DNA of 64,000 nucleotides from Pseudonocardiaceae bacterium (GTDB lineage Bacteria; Actinomycetota; Actinomycetes; Mycobacteriales; Pseudonocardiaceae), in assembly GCA_009379845.1 (NCBI GenBank), contig WHSZ01000012.1, positions 1-64,000 on the forward strand. The letters are read 5' to 3'. Position 1 is the first letter of the stretch. Every line of letters begins with the position of its first letter. A program made the position numbers and the translations under genes. Shown here one piece after another: positions 12,241-21,326 of this stretch. The notes below the pieces were generated by a model. The model did not search any database, was not told the origin of the DNA, and worked only from the letters and a program-made list of their open reading frames with translations.

Positions 12241-13348
12241 TGCGCACCTCTCCATCACCGACCACGAAGCGTTTGCCCACCAGTTCCGCCGGGACGTCCT
12301 CGTCCACCGCCGCCGTCACCAGCACCTGTTCGGCACGCGCGGCCACTTCGGCCAGCCGCCCGCGCCGCCGCCGATCCAGCTCGGCGAACACGTCATCCAG
12401 TACCAGGACGGGTTCGGCCCCGTCCGCGCGCAGTAACTCGTAGGAGCCGAGCCGCAGGGAGAGCGCGAACGACCAGGACTCACCGTGGCTGGCGTAGCCC
12501 TTGGCCTGAACGTCCCCCAGGACCAGCTCCAGTTCGTCCCGGTGCGGGCCAACCAGGCTGACGCCACGTTCCAGCTCCTGCGCGCGCTGCTCGGTCATCG
12601 CGGTGAGCAGCATGTCGGAGAGCGTGTCGACGTCCGCCCGTTCTGGCAACTCACCGAGACCGGACCGATACGCGATGTACACCGGGCGCGACTCGGGCGC
12701 TACCCCGGCGTAAGCGGCGGCCACGTGCGGCCCGAGATCGGCGACCAGGTTCAGCCGTGCGGACAGCAGCTCGGCGCCGTGCCGGGCGAGATGCCCGTCC
12801 CACACCTCAAGGGTGCCGACATCCGTCCGGTTGCCCGAGGCCCGCGCGGACTTCAACAACGCGTTGCGCTGCTTCAACACCCGGTCGTAGTCCGAGCGCA
12901 CTCCCGCGTACCTCGGTGCGCGCAGCACCAGCAGCTCGTCAAGGAACCGCCGGCGCTCGCCCGGATCGCCGCGCACCAGCGCGAGATCCTCCGGCGCGAA
13001 CAGCACCGTGCGCAGGATGCCGAGCACCTCGCGGGCACGGGGCACCGGACCACGGTTCACCCTGGCCCGGTTCGCCTTGCCCGGGGTGATCTCCAGCTCA
13101 ACGGTCAGCTCGCGACCTTCGTTCACCACCGCGACCCGGATCAGCGCCCGCTCGCGGCCCTGCCGGACCAGCGGCGTGTCGCTGGCAACCCGGTGCGAAC
13201 CCAGCGTGGCGACGTACCCGATCGCCTCGACGAGGTTCGTCTTGCCCTGGCCGTTCTGCCCGACGAACACCATCGGTCCCGGTTCGAGCGGGAGATCGGC
13301 GTGCTCCCATGAGCGGAAGTCGGTGAGTTGCAGGTGCCGTACGTACAC
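12233..13348 (-). CDS. recF: DNA replication/repair protein RecF
   Basis: Protein of 371 residues, normal for RecF. It is an ABC-type ATPase that helps load RecA at single-strand gaps. Walker A is GQNGQGKT at residues 30-37, the signature region includes [10 protein letters not shown], and Walker B is [12 protein letters not shown] near the C-terminus. The GTG start at 13348 lies 12 nt after the gnd stop, so transcription probably continues from gnd. The 3' end overlaps dciA. Confidence 0.97.
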   Translation of the reverse strand: MYVRHLQLTDFRSWEHADLPLEPGPMVFVGQNGQGKTNLVEAIGYVATLGSHRVASDTPLVRQGRERALIRVAVVNEGRELTVELEITPGKANRARVNRGPVPRAREVLGILRTVLFAPEDLALVRGDPGERRRFLDELLVLRAPRYAGVRSDYDRVLKQRNALLKSARASGNRTDVGTLEVWDGHLARHGAELLSARLNLVADLGPHVAAAYAGVAPESRPVYIAYRSGLGELPERADVDTLSDMLLTAMTEQRAQELERGVSLVGPHRDELELVLGDVQAKGYASHGESWSFALSLRLGSYELLRADGAEPVLVLDDVFAELDRRRRGRLAEVAARAEQVLVTAAVDEDVPAELVGKRFVVGDGEVRSD

Positions 13349-13360
13349 GGTGCCCGCAGG

Positions 13361-14248
13361 CTAGTCGTCCACGCCGTGCACCGAATGACCGCCGAACTGG
13401 TTACGCAACGCGGCCACCGCCTTCATCGCGGGCGAATCCTCCTGCCTTGACGCGAACCGGGCGAACAGCGCGGACGTGATCACCGGCGCGGGCACGGCGT
13501 GGTTGATCGCCTCCTCCACCGTCCACCGGCCCTCGCCGGAATCCTCCACGTAACCCCGCAGATAGTCGAGCTCCGGGTCGTCGTTAAGCGCGGCGACCAG
13601 CAGATCAAGCAACCAGGAACGGACCACCGTGCCGCGTGACCATGCCTTGAGCACCGCCGGCACGTCGGTGACCTCGTCGGCCGCGGTGAGCAGCTCGTAC
13701 CCCTCGGCGTAGGCCTGCATCAGGCCGTACTCGATGCCGTTGTGCACCATCTTCGCGTAGTGCCCGGAGCCGACCGAACCGGCATGCGCGAAGCCCTCCT
13801 CGCGCGGGCCTTCCGGGCGCAGCGCGTCGAAGATCGGCAACGCCCGCTCGACGTCCTCGTTCGCGCCGCCGACCATCAGGCCGTAGCCGTTGTGCAACCC
13901 CCAGACGCCGCCGGACACCCCGCAGTCCAGGTAGCCGATTCCGTTGCCCGACAACAGATCCGCGTTCGCCTTGTCGTCGGAGTACCGGGAGTTCCCACCG
14001 TCGATCACGAGGTCACGCTCGTCCATCAGCTCGGCGAGTTCGGCGATGGTCTGCCTGGTGGCCTCGCCGGCAGGCACCATCACCCACACCACCCTTGGCG
14101 CGTCCAATTTGGACACCAGGTCGGCGAGCGAACCGGCGTCGCTCACCTCCGGGTTGTGGTCGTAGCCGATGACCTCGTGATGGGCACGACGGAGCCGCTC
14201 GCGCATGTTGAAGCCCATCTTGCCAAGGCCAACGAGTCCGAGCTGCAC
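13361..14248 (-). CDS. gnd: 6-phosphogluconate dehydrogenase, short YqeC-type
   Basis: Protein of 295 residues, matching the short, about 300-residue, probably NAD-dependent form (the long NADP form has about 470). It converts 6-phosphogluconate to ribulose 5-phosphate and CO2. The dinucleotide-binding turn is GLVGLGKMGFNM at the N-terminus. The substrate region has GVSGGVWGLHNGYGLMVGG and the catalytic segment HYAKMVHNGIEYGLMQAYAEG. It sits between dnaN and recF, a placement conserved in many actinobacteria (M. tuberculosis lacks it in the same form). It is likely in an operon with dnaN, which ends 35 nt upstream. Confidence 0.93.
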   Translation of the reverse strand: MQLGLVGLGKMGFNMRERLRRAHHEVIGYDHNPEVSDAGSLADLVSKLDAPRVVWVMVPAGEATRQTIAELAELMDERDLVIDGGNSRYSDDKANADLLSGNGIGYLDCGVSGGVWGLHNGYGLMVGGANEDVERALPIFDALRPEGPREEGFAHAGSVGSGHYAKMVHNGIEYGLMQAYAEGYELLTAADEVTDVPAVLKAWSRGTVVRSWLLDLLVAALNDDPELDYLRGYVEDSGEGRWTVEEAINHAVPAPVITSALFARFASRQEDSPAMKAVAALRNQFGGHSVHGVDD

Positions 14249-14282
14249 GGTGATCGATCCTCTCGTCGCGTGACTAGCGTGA

Positions 14283-15431
14283 CTAGCCGGGCAGGCGGAC
14301 CGGCATCAGCAGGTACAGGTAGCCAGCCTGCACCTCACCATCCTCACCCACGGGCTTGATCAACGCGGGGCGGCTCGCGGTGGTGAAGGACAGCTCCGCG
14401 CGATCGGTGTGCAAGGCGCCGAGCCCGTCGATCAGGTATTGCGGGTTGAACGCGATGGTCACCGGTTCGCCGGTGAAGTCGCACTCCAGCTCCTCCTCCG
14501 CGCTGCCCTCGTCGTCGCCGCCCGCGGACAACCGCAGCCCGGATTCGCTGAACTCGAGCCGTACCTGGGTACCCCGTTCGGCGACGAGGGACACCCGCTT
14601 GATCGCGTCGGTGAGCGTGGCGACCGAGATGATCGCGGCCGAGTTGTGCTCGCTCGGCAGCAGCTGGCGAACCGGTGGGAACTCCGCGTCGAGCAACCGG
14701 GTGGTCGCCTGCCGCCCGCTTCCGGAGATACCGAGCAGCCCGTCACCGCTGGCAAGGGAGAGTTCGACGGTACGGCCGGAAGCGCCGAGCGACTTCGCGG
14801 CCTCGGCGAGGGTGCGGGCCGGCACGAGCACCGCGGTCTCCTCGTCGCCGGGAATGCTCTCGTCCGGTTTCCAGGTGAGCTCGCGCATCGCGAGGCGGAA
14901 CCGGTCGGTGGCGATCATGGTCAGCTTCTCGCCGTTGATCTCGATCCGCACGCCGGTCAGCATCGGCAGCGTGTCGTCCTTGCCGGCCGCGACCGCCACC
15001 TGGCCGACGGCCTGGCCGAACACCTCACCCGGCAGCTCGCCGGCGCGGTCCGGCATGGTCGGCAACTGCGGGTAGTCCTCGACCGGCATGGTCGGCAGGC
15101 TGAACCGTGCGTTGCCGCAGGTGATCGACGCGCGGGACCCTTCGATCGCGATCTCCACCGGTTGCGCGGGCAGCGCCTTGGTGATGTCCGCGAGCAGCCG
15201 GCCGGAAACCAGCGCCCGGCCGCCGTCCGCGATCGTCGCCGAAACACCCACCGTGGCGGAAACCTCGTAGTCGAATCCGGAGATGGTCAACGCGGCATCG
15301 TCATCGGATTCGGCGCCACCTGCGTCGAGCAGGACGCCGCCAAGCACGGGAACGGGTGGCCGCGAGGGAAGGCTGCGCGCCACCCAGGCGACAGCGTCCG
15401 CGAGTCCGTCGCGCTCGACGCGGATCTTCAT
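14283..15431 (-). CDS. dnaN: DNA polymerase III beta sliding clamp
   Basis: Protein of 382 residues from the ATG at 15431 (AAAGGA 6 nt upstream). A longer open frame extends upstream, but it runs into the AT-rich origin and has no supporting site. Three repeated clamp domains are expected; the sequence starts [19 protein letters not shown] and closes with [12 protein letters not shown], the conserved C-terminus of actinobacterial clamps. The dimer encircles DNA and tethers the replicative polymerase. It is the first gene on this side of oriC. Confidence 0.97.
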   Translation of the reverse strand: MKIRVERDGLADAVAWVARSLPSRPPVPVLGGVLLDAGGAESDDDAALTISGFDYEVSATVGVSATIADGGRALVSGRLLADITKALPAQPVEIAIEGSRASITCGNARFSLPTMPVEDYPQLPTMPDRAGELPGEVFGQAVGQVAVAAGKDDTLPMLTGVRIEINGEKLTMIATDRFRLAMRELTWKPDESIPGDEETAVLVPARTLAEAAKSLGASGRTVELSLASGDGLLGISGSGRQATTRLLDAEFPPVRQLLPSEHNSAAIISVATLTDAIKRVSLVAERGTQVRLEFSESGLRLSAGGDDEGSAEEELECDFTGEPVTIAFNPQYLIDGLGALHTDRAELSFTTASRPALIKPVGEDGEVQAGYLYLLMPVRLPG

Positions 15432-16103
15432 GAGAAATCCTTTCCGGCTTTCCGAGATCACCAGCTGAGGTTCCTCCGACGCGGGCAGTCCGCGAGAAGC
15501 GCTGCGGGCGTCGCGGGGAGGTAAATGCTGTTGGACGCCACGGTAGAGCGTGTGGGCGTGCGCCGTCATCCGGGGCTGGGTGTTTCGCGCCGTTCGCTGC
15601 CGTTCGCTGGAGCCAGCTGTCCCCAGATTCACAGCTCGCCTCTTTTTGTTGTTCTTCCTCTTAGAGAGAAAAAGAAGTGAGCAGGAGTAGTAAGGGCTGT
15701 GGGTTGTGTGGACTCGACGCATCGACGCAGGTCAGTAGGCGCGGCCGGGTGTGGACCGACCGGTGCGGCGAGCGGTGGACGCACCGGTCGGCCGGTGGAG
15801 AACTACCCGGCGGCCGCGAGTGCTCCACACCTGTCCCCAGTTATCCACAGTTCCATCCCCAGCTGTGGGTCGATTTGTGCCCAAGTGACTCACAAGTTTC
15901 GGTCGTCCAGGGGGTGCAAAAATTCGTCCCGCGAGATCACCCGGGAAGGCTAGTTACGTATGTGTAATTCAGAGGGTGTTCAAGGCGCACGGCGGAGCGT
16001 GATGGCGTGTGCGGGCGGAATCGCCTTGTCGGCGCTAGACGCTGCGACATTCGAGCGACGCGATCTTCGTCGGCGTTACGGGCTCCGGCGCGCACGGAGT
16101 AGT
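15432..16103. other. oriC: Replication origin oriC
   Basis: Gene-free region between dnaA and dnaN, the standard actinobacterial origin position. A perfect DnaA box TTATCCACA is at 15841-15849. Near-matches are CTGTCCCCA (15617-15625 and 15831-15839), TGCTCCACA (15821-15829) and, on the minus strand, GAGTCCACA (15707-15715) and CGGTCCACA (15750-15758). AGCTGTGGGT (15861-15870) completes a group from about 15.6 to 15.87 kb. A pyrimidine/purine AT-rich tract at 15640-15680 is a candidate unwinding element and also precedes dnaN. No protein-coding gene is supported here. Confidence 0.9.
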
Positions 16104-16152
16104 CGTGAAGGCCACCTTGGGGGCGTTCAATGCCCGGAAGGTGGCCTTCACG
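16104..16152. terminator. Long palindrome downstream of dnaA
   Basis: Inverted repeat with perfect 15-bp arms CGTGAAGGCCACCTT (16104-16118) and AAGGTGGCCTTCACG (16138-16152); an inner GGG/CCC can add to the stem. It lies 13 nt beyond the dnaA stop and should terminate dnaA transcripts before oriC. Palindromes of this GTGAAGGCCACC type recur in Amycolatopsis-like genomes (from memory), so it may be a dispersed repeat. There is no T-tract. Confidence 0.65.
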
Positions 16153-16165
16153 GCACAAGCGGGGA

Positions 16166-17887
16166 TTAGCCGCGGGCGCGTTGCTTGATCCGGGAGGTCA
16201 ATTCCTGCACCTGGTCGTAGACCCGCCTGCGTTCGGCCATCTCCTTGCGGATCTTCTTGTCCGCGTGCATCACCGTGGTGTGGTCGCGGCCGCCGAACGT
16301 CTGCCCGATCTTCGGCAGCGACTGGTCGGTGAGCTCCCGGCACAGGTACATCGCGATCTGCCTGGCCTGCGCGATCGCCTTGGTCTTGCCCGGTCCGCAC
16401 AGGTCGTCCATCGAGACGCCGAAGAACTCCGCGATCACCGCCATGATCGTGGACGCGTCGACTTCCGGAACCCGCGAATCGGGGATCAGGTCGCGCAGCA
16501 CGATCTCGGCGAGTCCGACATCGACCGGTTGCTGGTTCAGCGACGCGAACGCGGTGACCCGGATCAGCGCGCCTTCGAGTTCGCGGATGTTCGCCTCGAT
16601 CCGGGCGGCGATGAACTCGAGCACCTCGGCCGGTGCGTTCAGCCGGTCCTGGGCCGCCTTCTTGCGCAAGATCGCGATGCGGGTTTCCAGCTCGGGCGGC
16701 TGGATGTCGGTGATCAGGCCCCACTCGAAACGAGTGCGCAGTCGGTCTTCCAGGGTGGCCAGCCCTTTCGGAGGGCGGTCCGAGGAGATCACGATCTGCT
16801 TGTTCGCGTTGTGCAACGTGTTGAAGGTATGGAAGAACTCCTCCTGGGTTCCTTCCTTACCTTCCAGGAACTGGATGTCGTCCACCAGCAACACATCGAC
16901 GTCTCGGTAACGGCGCTGGAAGGCGACCTGCCGGTCGTCTCGAAGCGAGTTGATGAAGTCGTTGGTGAATTCTTCGGTGGACACGTAGCGCACCCGCATC
17001 CCGGGGAACAAGCGTTGCGCGTAGTGCCCGACGGCGTGCAGCAGGTGGGTCTTGCCGAGCCCGGATTCCCCCCAGATGAACAACGGGTTGTACGCGCGGG
17101 CCGGCGCCTCGGCGACCGCCACCGCCGCGGCGTGCGCGAACCGGTTGGACGCGCCGATCACGAACGTGTCGAAGGTGTACTTGCCGTTCAACCGCGTCTG
17201 CGAGCTTGGCGGTCCGTGCTTCGGCGCGGTGTACGGCTGGCCGGCCGGCTCGGGTGTGCCGCCGGTGAACGTCGGCCAGATCTCGTGCACCGCGGCGAGC
17301 GCCTCGCCCTCCTCGTCGACTTCCTCGTTGTCGCTCTCGGCGGAAAGATCGATCGGGGCCATCTGCGCGGTGTCCACGAGATCATCGACCTCCCGCGTCG
17401 CGCGGCCGAGGCCGAGCTCGGTCTGCTGCGGTTGGGACGGTGCCGGCTCGGCATCCGGATCCCAGTGCGGATGCTCGTCCACGGTCGGCCACTCGGGTTC
17501 GACCGGCGAGCCGTCGACGGCGACCGACCCGTGCACGCCGTCACTCGCCCTGGCGGCCTCGCCCGCGACGCTTCGGGCACCGGTGGCATCCGTCACGGAC
17601 GCCGGCACCGGGGTACTCACCAGATCCGCGCCTGGGTCGACCTTGACCGCGAGCGAGACGTCCCGACCGAGATGGCGGGACAGCGCTTCGGTGATCGGAT
17701 CGCACAGTGCCCGCTCGATGGCCTCCTTGGCGAAGTCACTGGGAGCGGCAAGCAGCGCGGTGCCGTCCAGCAGACCGATCGGACGCGTTACCCGCATCCA
17801 CGCTCGTTGCTGGGGCGACAGCGTCCCCGCGGATAGCTCGCGGACCACCTGCTCCCACACGAGACCAAGGTTGACCTGGTCGGACAC
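16166..17887 (-). CDS. dnaA: Chromosomal replication initiator DnaA
   Basis: Protein of 573 residues. Domain I is at the N-terminus ([20 protein letters not shown]). A long acidic linker (about 95-225) is domain II, longer than in E. coli but usual for high-GC actinobacteria. The AAA+ domain has Walker [10 protein letters not shown] and Walker [10 protein letters not shown]. The DNA-binding domain IV contains the box-recognition helix [18 protein letters not shown]-DnaA opens oriC. The GTG start at 17887 opens with [11 protein letters not shown] as in relatives. The gene is transcribed toward oriC and dnaN, with oriC as the intergenic region. Confidence 0.98.
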   Translation of the reverse strand: MSDQVNLGLVWEQVVRELSAGTLSPQQRAWMRVTRPIGLLDGTALLAAPSDFAKEAIERALCDPITEALSRHLGRDVSLAVKVDPGADLVSTPVPASVTDATGARSVAGEAARASDGVHGSVAVDGSPVEPEWPTVDEHPHWDPDAEPAPSQPQQTELGLGRATREVDDLVDTAQMAPIDLSAESDNEEVDEEGEALAAVHEIWPTFTGGTPEPAGQPYTAPKHGPPSSQTRLNGKYTFDTFVIGASNRFAHAAAVAVAEAPARAYNPLFIWGESGLGKTHLLHAVGHYAQRLFPGMRVRYVSTEEFTNDFINSLRDDRQVAFQRRYRDVDVLLVDDIQFLEGKEGTQEEFFHTFNTLHNANKQIVISSDRPPKGLATLEDRLRTRFEWGLITDIQPPELETRIAILRKKAAQDRLNAPAEVLEFIAARIEANIRELEGALIRVTAFASLNQQPVDVGLAEIVLRDLIPDSRVPEVDASTIMAVIAEFFGVSMDDLCGPGKTKAIAQARQIAMYLCRELTDQSLPKIGQTFGGRDHTTVMHADKKIRKEMAERRRVYDQVQELTSRIKQRARG

Positions 17888-18456
17888 CTACTCCGCTCCC
17901 CTCCCAGCGTTGCGTGTTCACGCCCACCCCCAGTGGTGGGCGACGTGCGACGCCCCACGACCCAACGCGCCGCCGCCGTCGATACCTGCGCAGCAGGCAT
18001 CCACAGAGTTGTCCACAACTGTGCACGAAGGTACGGAAAACCGCAGCACTCCCCTGCCGGTCCAACGTACCGAGTGGCGCGGACCGGCTCTGGGGCCTTC
18101 CCCAGGGCCGCCGGTCGGGCCAACTAAGAAGAGCGACGCTAACAAGGCCGGCGCAATGCCACAAGACACCCTTCGGGGCAAGCATTTTATGGTTTACGGC
18201 GTGTCGCCGTGCGGTGCTGGAGAGTGCGGCATGAGAGTACTAGCCGGGGGTGGGTTTGGTCCGCCCGAAATAGGTGCGTACCCTCGATAGAGTCTCCCGC
18301 TGGCAGCGGGTGTGCTTCGCGTGTCTGCCTCCGGTCGCCGAGGCCGGATTCCATTACGCGTCGCGGCTGCACCAGTACTCAGGCCGATACGAACCGGTGC
18401 CCGGGGGACGGCCACCAGACCTGATCTTGTGTTGTGACACCGGGAGATTGACGACC
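17888..18456. promoter_or_regulatory. dnaA-rpmH divergent promoter region
   Basis: 569 bp without a convincing gene, separating minus-strand dnaA from plus-strand rpmH, so it must hold both promoters. It contains a perfect DnaA box at 18009-18017 and a second similar sequence, GCATCCACA, at 17997-18005. These are about 110-120 bp from the dnaA start and would allow autoregulation. No clear -10/-35 pair could be assigned with confidence for either gene. A GGGAG ribosome site lies upstream of rpmH. Confidence 0.7.
18007..18020. promoter_or_regulatory. Palindromic DnaA box upstream of dnaA
   Basis: AGTTGTCCACAACT is a 14-bp inverted repeat (AGTTGT/ACAACT) that contains the DnaA box TTGTCCACA (18009-18017). 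A weaker box precedes it. It is a likely site for DnaA-mediated control of dnaA transcription. Confidence 0.6.
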
Positions 18457-18600
18457 GTGAGCAAGGGTAAGCGCACTTTCCAGCCGAACAATCGCCGACG
18501 CGCAAGGAAGCACGGTTTCCGGCTGCGCATGCGAACCCGTGCCGGTCGGGCGATTGTCGCCGCTCGCCGCAGCAAGGGCCGCGCACGTCTGTCGGCGTGA
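18457..18600 (+). CDS. rpmH: 50S ribosomal protein L34
   Basis: Protein of 47 residues starting at the GTG at 18457. The sequence opens [20 protein letters not shown] and continues [19 protein letters not shown], the highly conserved basic L34 sequence. It is the first gene of the rpmH-rnpA-yidD-yidC-khpB-rsmG series that lies beside dnaA in nearly all bacteria. The rnpA start follows 23 nt later. Confidence 0.98.
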   Translation: MSKGKRTFQPNNRRRARKHGFRLRMRTRAGRAIVAARRSKGRARLSA

Positions 18601-18623
18601 CCTCCTGAACGGCGAGGCACGTC

Positions 18624-18995
18624 TTGCTGCCCGCGAGTGCCAGGGTCCGGCGGAGCGAGGAGTTCCGTTCGGTGACTCGGCATGGTCGGCGGGCCGGCCG
18701 CCGACGGCTTGTGGTGCACGCAATCGTTGGCCACGGTGGTTCGGCGAGGGCGGGTTTCGTGGTAAGCAAAGCTGTCGGCAATTCCGTCGTGCGGCATCGA
18801 GTGGTGCGCCGGCTGCGGCATCTTGTCGCGACGCGGCTGGGCACCTTGGAGGCCGGCAGCACGTTGGTTGTCCGAGCACTACCTCAGGCCGCGAACGCGT
18901 CGAGCGCCGAGTTGGGCGCGGACCTGGACGGCGCGCTGCGGAAGTTGGATCTAGTGTCGGCGCGCTCGCGCGGCGAGAAGTGCGAGGGACAGTGA
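18624..18995 (+). CDS. rnpA: Ribonuclease P protein component
   Basis: Protein of 123 residues with a TTG start at 18624 ([14 protein letters not shown] is the usual N-terminus). It binds the RNase P RNA and helps it process tRNA 5' leaders. The RNA-binding signature appears as [15 protein letters not shown]; the first Asn of the usual RNR motif is replaced by His. The stop overlaps the yidD GTG by 4 nt (GTGA). Codon use and position leave no doubt about identity. Confidence 0.95.
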   Translation: MLPASARVRRSEEFRSVTRHGRRAGRRRLVVHAIVGHGGSARAGFVVSKAVGNSVVRHRVVRRLRHLVATRLGTLEAGSTLVVRALPQAANASSAELGADLDGALRKLDLVSARSRGEKCEGQ

Positions 18996-19324
18996 ACGAC
19001 ACACAAGCGACGTCCGCGGAGCAGCACACCGCGGCCCCGTCACCTCCGCCGCCCCGGCCAGGGCCCGTGGCGTGGGTCCTGTTGCTCCCGATCCGGTTCT
19101 ACCGGAAATGCATCTCCCCATTCTTGCCTCCGATGTGCCGGTTCTATCCGAGCTGTAGCGCGTATGCGGCGGAGGCATTGACCCGCCACGGCGCCGCCCG
19201 GGGGTCCTATCTAGCGATACGTCGGCTGCTGCGGTGCGGTCCGTGGACCCCGCCGGGCCGAGATCCGGTGCCCGAGAAGTTCAGCTTCCGAGCCCAGCGA
19301 CCTGCCATATCGACCGAGGAGTAG
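18992..19324 (+). CDS. yidD: Membrane protein insertion efficiency factor YidD
   Basis: Protein of 110 residues. A proline-rich N-terminal extension of about 30 residues precedes the family core: [33 protein letters not shown] and [18 protein letters not shown]. The conserved cysteines CRFYPSCS and RCGP are present. YidD assists YidC-dependent insertion at the inner membrane surface. It is coupled to rnpA by a 4-nt overlap and is followed by yidC after 4 nt. Confidence 0.95.
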   Translation: MNDTQATSAEQHTAAPSPPPPRPGPVAWVLLLPIRFYRKCISPFLPPMCRFYPSCSAYAAEALTRHGAARGSYLAIRRLLRCGPWTPPGRDPVPEKFSFRAQRPAISTEE

Positions 19325-19328
19325 CTCA

Positions 19329-20573
19329 GTGCTCGACTTCATCTACTACCCCGTGTCCTTCATCCTGTGGTGTTGGCACAAGGTCTTCGGGTTCGTCCTC
19401 GGCGAGGACTTCATCCTGTCCTGGGTCCTCGCGATCATGTTCCTGACCTTCACGGTTCGCGGCATCATGTTCAAGCCGTTCGTGAAGCAGGTGCGCTCCA
19501 TGCGGAAGATGCAGGAGTTCGCACCGGAGATCAAGAAGATCCAGAAGAAGTACGGCAACGACAAGCAACGGCAAGCGCAGGAGATGCAGAAGCTCCAGCG
19601 TGAGCACGGGGTCAACCCGCTCGGTAGCTGTCTGCCGATGTTGTTGCAGATTCCGGTATTCATCGGCCTGAACTGGGTGCTGCGTAACTTCACGCCGTCC
19701 CACACCGAGACCGGGAACTACTTCTTCGACGGTGCGGGAGTGAGCTCCTACCTCGATGCCAAGTTCTTCGGCGTCAACCTCGGTGACGCGATCAACCACG
19801 GCTTCGGCATGGTGGCCGGCGGGGCAGAGCCGGGCTGGAACTGGCAGGTTGCCCCGGTCGCGATCCCATTGATGATCGTCGCCAGCGTCGCGACGCACTT
19901 CACCGCGCGGCACTCGGTGTCCCGGCAGAACCCCGCCGCCGCCACCCAGCAGACCGCCATGATGAACAAGCTGACGCTGTACATCTTCCCGTTCGGTGTC
20001 CTCGTCTTCGGTGCGTTCTTCCCGATCGGCTTGCTGCTGTACTGGCTGTCCAACAACGGCTGGACGCTGATGCAGCAGGCGATCGTGTATCGGAAGATCG
20101 ACCGCGAGGAAGCCGAGAAGAAGACCGAGGCAACGGAGAAGCGCAGCGCCCTCGCCCCGAAGCCGGGGCAGAAGCCGGGCCAGGCCAAGAAGCGCCCCGC
20201 GCAGGAGAAGCCCGCTGCGGACGACACCAAGTCGACGGACGACACTGCGAAGTCGTCTGATTCGAAGTCCACCGGGAAGACGACCGGCGGGAAGACATCC
20301 GGCGGTACGCAGAAGAGCGGTTCGAAGCCGGCGCCCGGTTCGAAGCCGGCGCCCGGTTCGAAGCCCGCGTCGAAGCCGAAGTCTGGCGGCAGTTCGGGTA
20401 GTAGTTCGGGCGGCGGATCCGGCGGTTCCGGCGGCAGCGCGAACGGCGCCAAGGGGACCGAAAACAAGAGCGGCACCAGCCAGAACTCCGCCGCGAGCAA
20501 CGGCGACAAGCAAGATTCCGGTCAAAGTACGGGCCGATCCCAGAGCAAGAAGACAGGCCGCAAGCGTTCCTGA
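19329..20573 (+). CDS. yidC: Membrane protein insertase YidC
   Basis: Protein of 414 residues, GTG start. Residues 1-265 are the conserved insertase: an N-terminal membrane segment (LDFIYYPVSFILWCWHKVFG), LSWVLAIMFLTFTVRGIMF with the hydrophilic-groove arginine, a charged coiled hairpin (KMQEFAPEIKKIQKKYGND), and later helices including PMLLQIPVFIGLNWVLRNF and GLLLYWLSNNGWTLMQQ. The last ~145 residues are lysine-, serine- and glycine-rich and disordered, with an exact KPAPGS repeat; such basic tails can contact ribosomes. It inserts and folds membrane proteins with or without SecYEG. Confidence 0.95.
   Translation: MLDFIYYPVSFILWCWHKVFGFVLGEDFILSWVLAIMFLTFTVRGIMFKPFVKQVRSMRKMQEFAPEIKKIQKKYGNDKQRQAQEMQKLQREHGVNPLGSCLPMLLQIPVFIGLNWVLRNFTPSHTETGNYFFDGAGVSSYLDAKFFGVNLGDAINHGFGMVAGGAEPGWNWQVAPVAIPLMIVASVATHFTARHSVSRQNPAAATQQTAMMNKLTLYIFPFGVLVFGAFFPIGLLLYWLSNNGWTLMQQAIVYRKIDREEAEKKTEATEKRSALAPKPGQKPGQAKKRPAQEKPAADDTKSTDDTAKSSDSKSTGKTTGGKTSGGTQKSGSKPAPGSKPAPGSKPASKPKSGGSSGSSSGGGSGGSGGSANGAKGTENKSGTSQNSAASNGDKQDSGQSTGRSQSKKTGRKRS
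20321..20368 (+). repeat. 18-bp tandem repeat in yidC tail
   Basis: TTCGAAGCCGGCGCCCGG at 20321-20338 is repeated exactly at 20339-20356, and a degenerate third copy begins at 20357. It encodes SKPAPG-type hexapeptides in the disordered YidC tail, so copy number could vary without breaking the frame. Confidence 0.8.
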
Positions 20574-20604
20574 CGCGACGGGCGGACCTGGAGAGGAGCA
20601 GACC

Positions 20605-21192
20605 GTGTCAGAGACGGTGGAAGCTACCGCGCCGGACACTGCGGACGAAGCAGTGGAGGACGCCGTGGAGACGCCTGATCAGGAGGCGCGTGATCAGGAA
20701 GCTCAAGAAGCGGAGTCGACCGGCTCTTCGAACGACATGCTGGTGCGTGAGGGAGACATCGCGGGCGACTACCTGGAGCGGTTGCTCGACCTCCTTGACT
20801 TCGACGGCGACATCGACCTGGACGTCGAAGCCGGTCGGGCGATCGTGAGTATCGACGGTGGCGAGGACCTGGAGAAGCTCGTCGGCCCACGGGGGTCCGT
20901 ACTCGAGGCACTCCAGGAACTGACCCGGTTGGCGGTGCAGCAAGAGACCGGCGTGCGGAGCCGGCTGATGCTGGACGTGGCGGGGTGGCGCGCGGATCGC
21001 CGCGAGGAGTTGCGGGAGCTCGGCCGGAATGCGGCGGAGAAGGCCCTCAAGGGTGGCGAGCGGGTGCGGATGCAGCCGATGAGTCCCTTTGAGCGGAAGG
21101 TCGTGCACGATGCGGTCGCGGCGGTGGATGGCGTAACCAGTGAGAGTGAAGGCGAAGAGCCGAAGCGGCGGGTCGTGGTCTTCCCCGGGTGA
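20605..21192 (+). CDS. khpB: RNA-binding protein KhpB (Jag; KH and R3H domains)
   Basis: Protein of 195 residues from the GTG at 20605 (GGAGAGGAG upstream). An acidic disordered N-terminus (to about 45) precedes a KH-type fold with VGPRGSVLEALQELTRLAV. A C-terminal R3H domain carries SPFERKVVHDAVAAVDGVTS and ends RVVVFPG. KhpB with its partner KhpA binds RNA and affects cell elongation in Gram-positive bacteria. It lies directly after yidC, as in most genomes. A terminator follows before rsmG. Confidence 0.92.
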   Translation: MSETVEATAPDTADEAVEDAVETPDQEARDQEAQEAESTGSSNDMLVREGDIAGDYLERLLDLLDFDGDIDLDVEAGRAIVSIDGGEDLEKLVGPRGSVLEALQELTRLAVQQETGVRSRLMLDVAGWRADRREELRELGRNAAEKALKGGERVRMQPMSPFERKVVHDAVAAVDGVTSESEGEEPKRRVVVFPG

Positions 21193-21212
21193 GTCCGCAC
21201 GGCGATACTTAC

Positions 21213-21245
21213 GGCGCGCCAGCGATGGTTGGGCCGCGCCTTTTT
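21213..21245 (+). terminator. Intrinsic terminator after khpB
   Basis: GGCGCG (21213-21218) pairs with CGCGCC (21235-21240) around a 16-nt loop and is followed at once by TTTTT. It ends the rpmH-khpB transcript 21 nt after the khpB stop. Confidence 0.75.
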
Positions 21246-21256
21246 GTGTGTCGGGT

Positions 21257-21272
21257 TGTTTCACGTGAAACG
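21257..21272. promoter_or_regulatory. parS: parS site 1
   Basis: TGTTTCACGTGAAACG matches the ParB-binding consensus (TGTTTCACGTGAAACA) at all but the last base. It lies in the khpB-rsmG spacer. Confidence 0.92.
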
Positions 21273-21293
21273 TGACGGCGTGGGTAGTGGGCC

Positions 21294-21309
21294 GGTTTCA
21301 CGTGAAACC
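21294..21309. promoter_or_regulatory. parS: parS site 2
   Basis: GGTTTCACGTGAAACC is a perfect 16-bp palindrome with the full parS core. It lies 22 nt after site 1 and just upstream of rsmG, forming a close pair. Confidence 0.92.
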
Positions 21310-21326
21310 ATGCGTGGAGAGGTGTC

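Noticed and set aside
14283-15722. A longer dnaN reading with an N-terminal extension of about 97 residues
   Set aside because: The extension lies in the AT-rich origin, is low complexity, and the ATG at 15431 with its own ribosome site gives the conserved clamp N-terminus.
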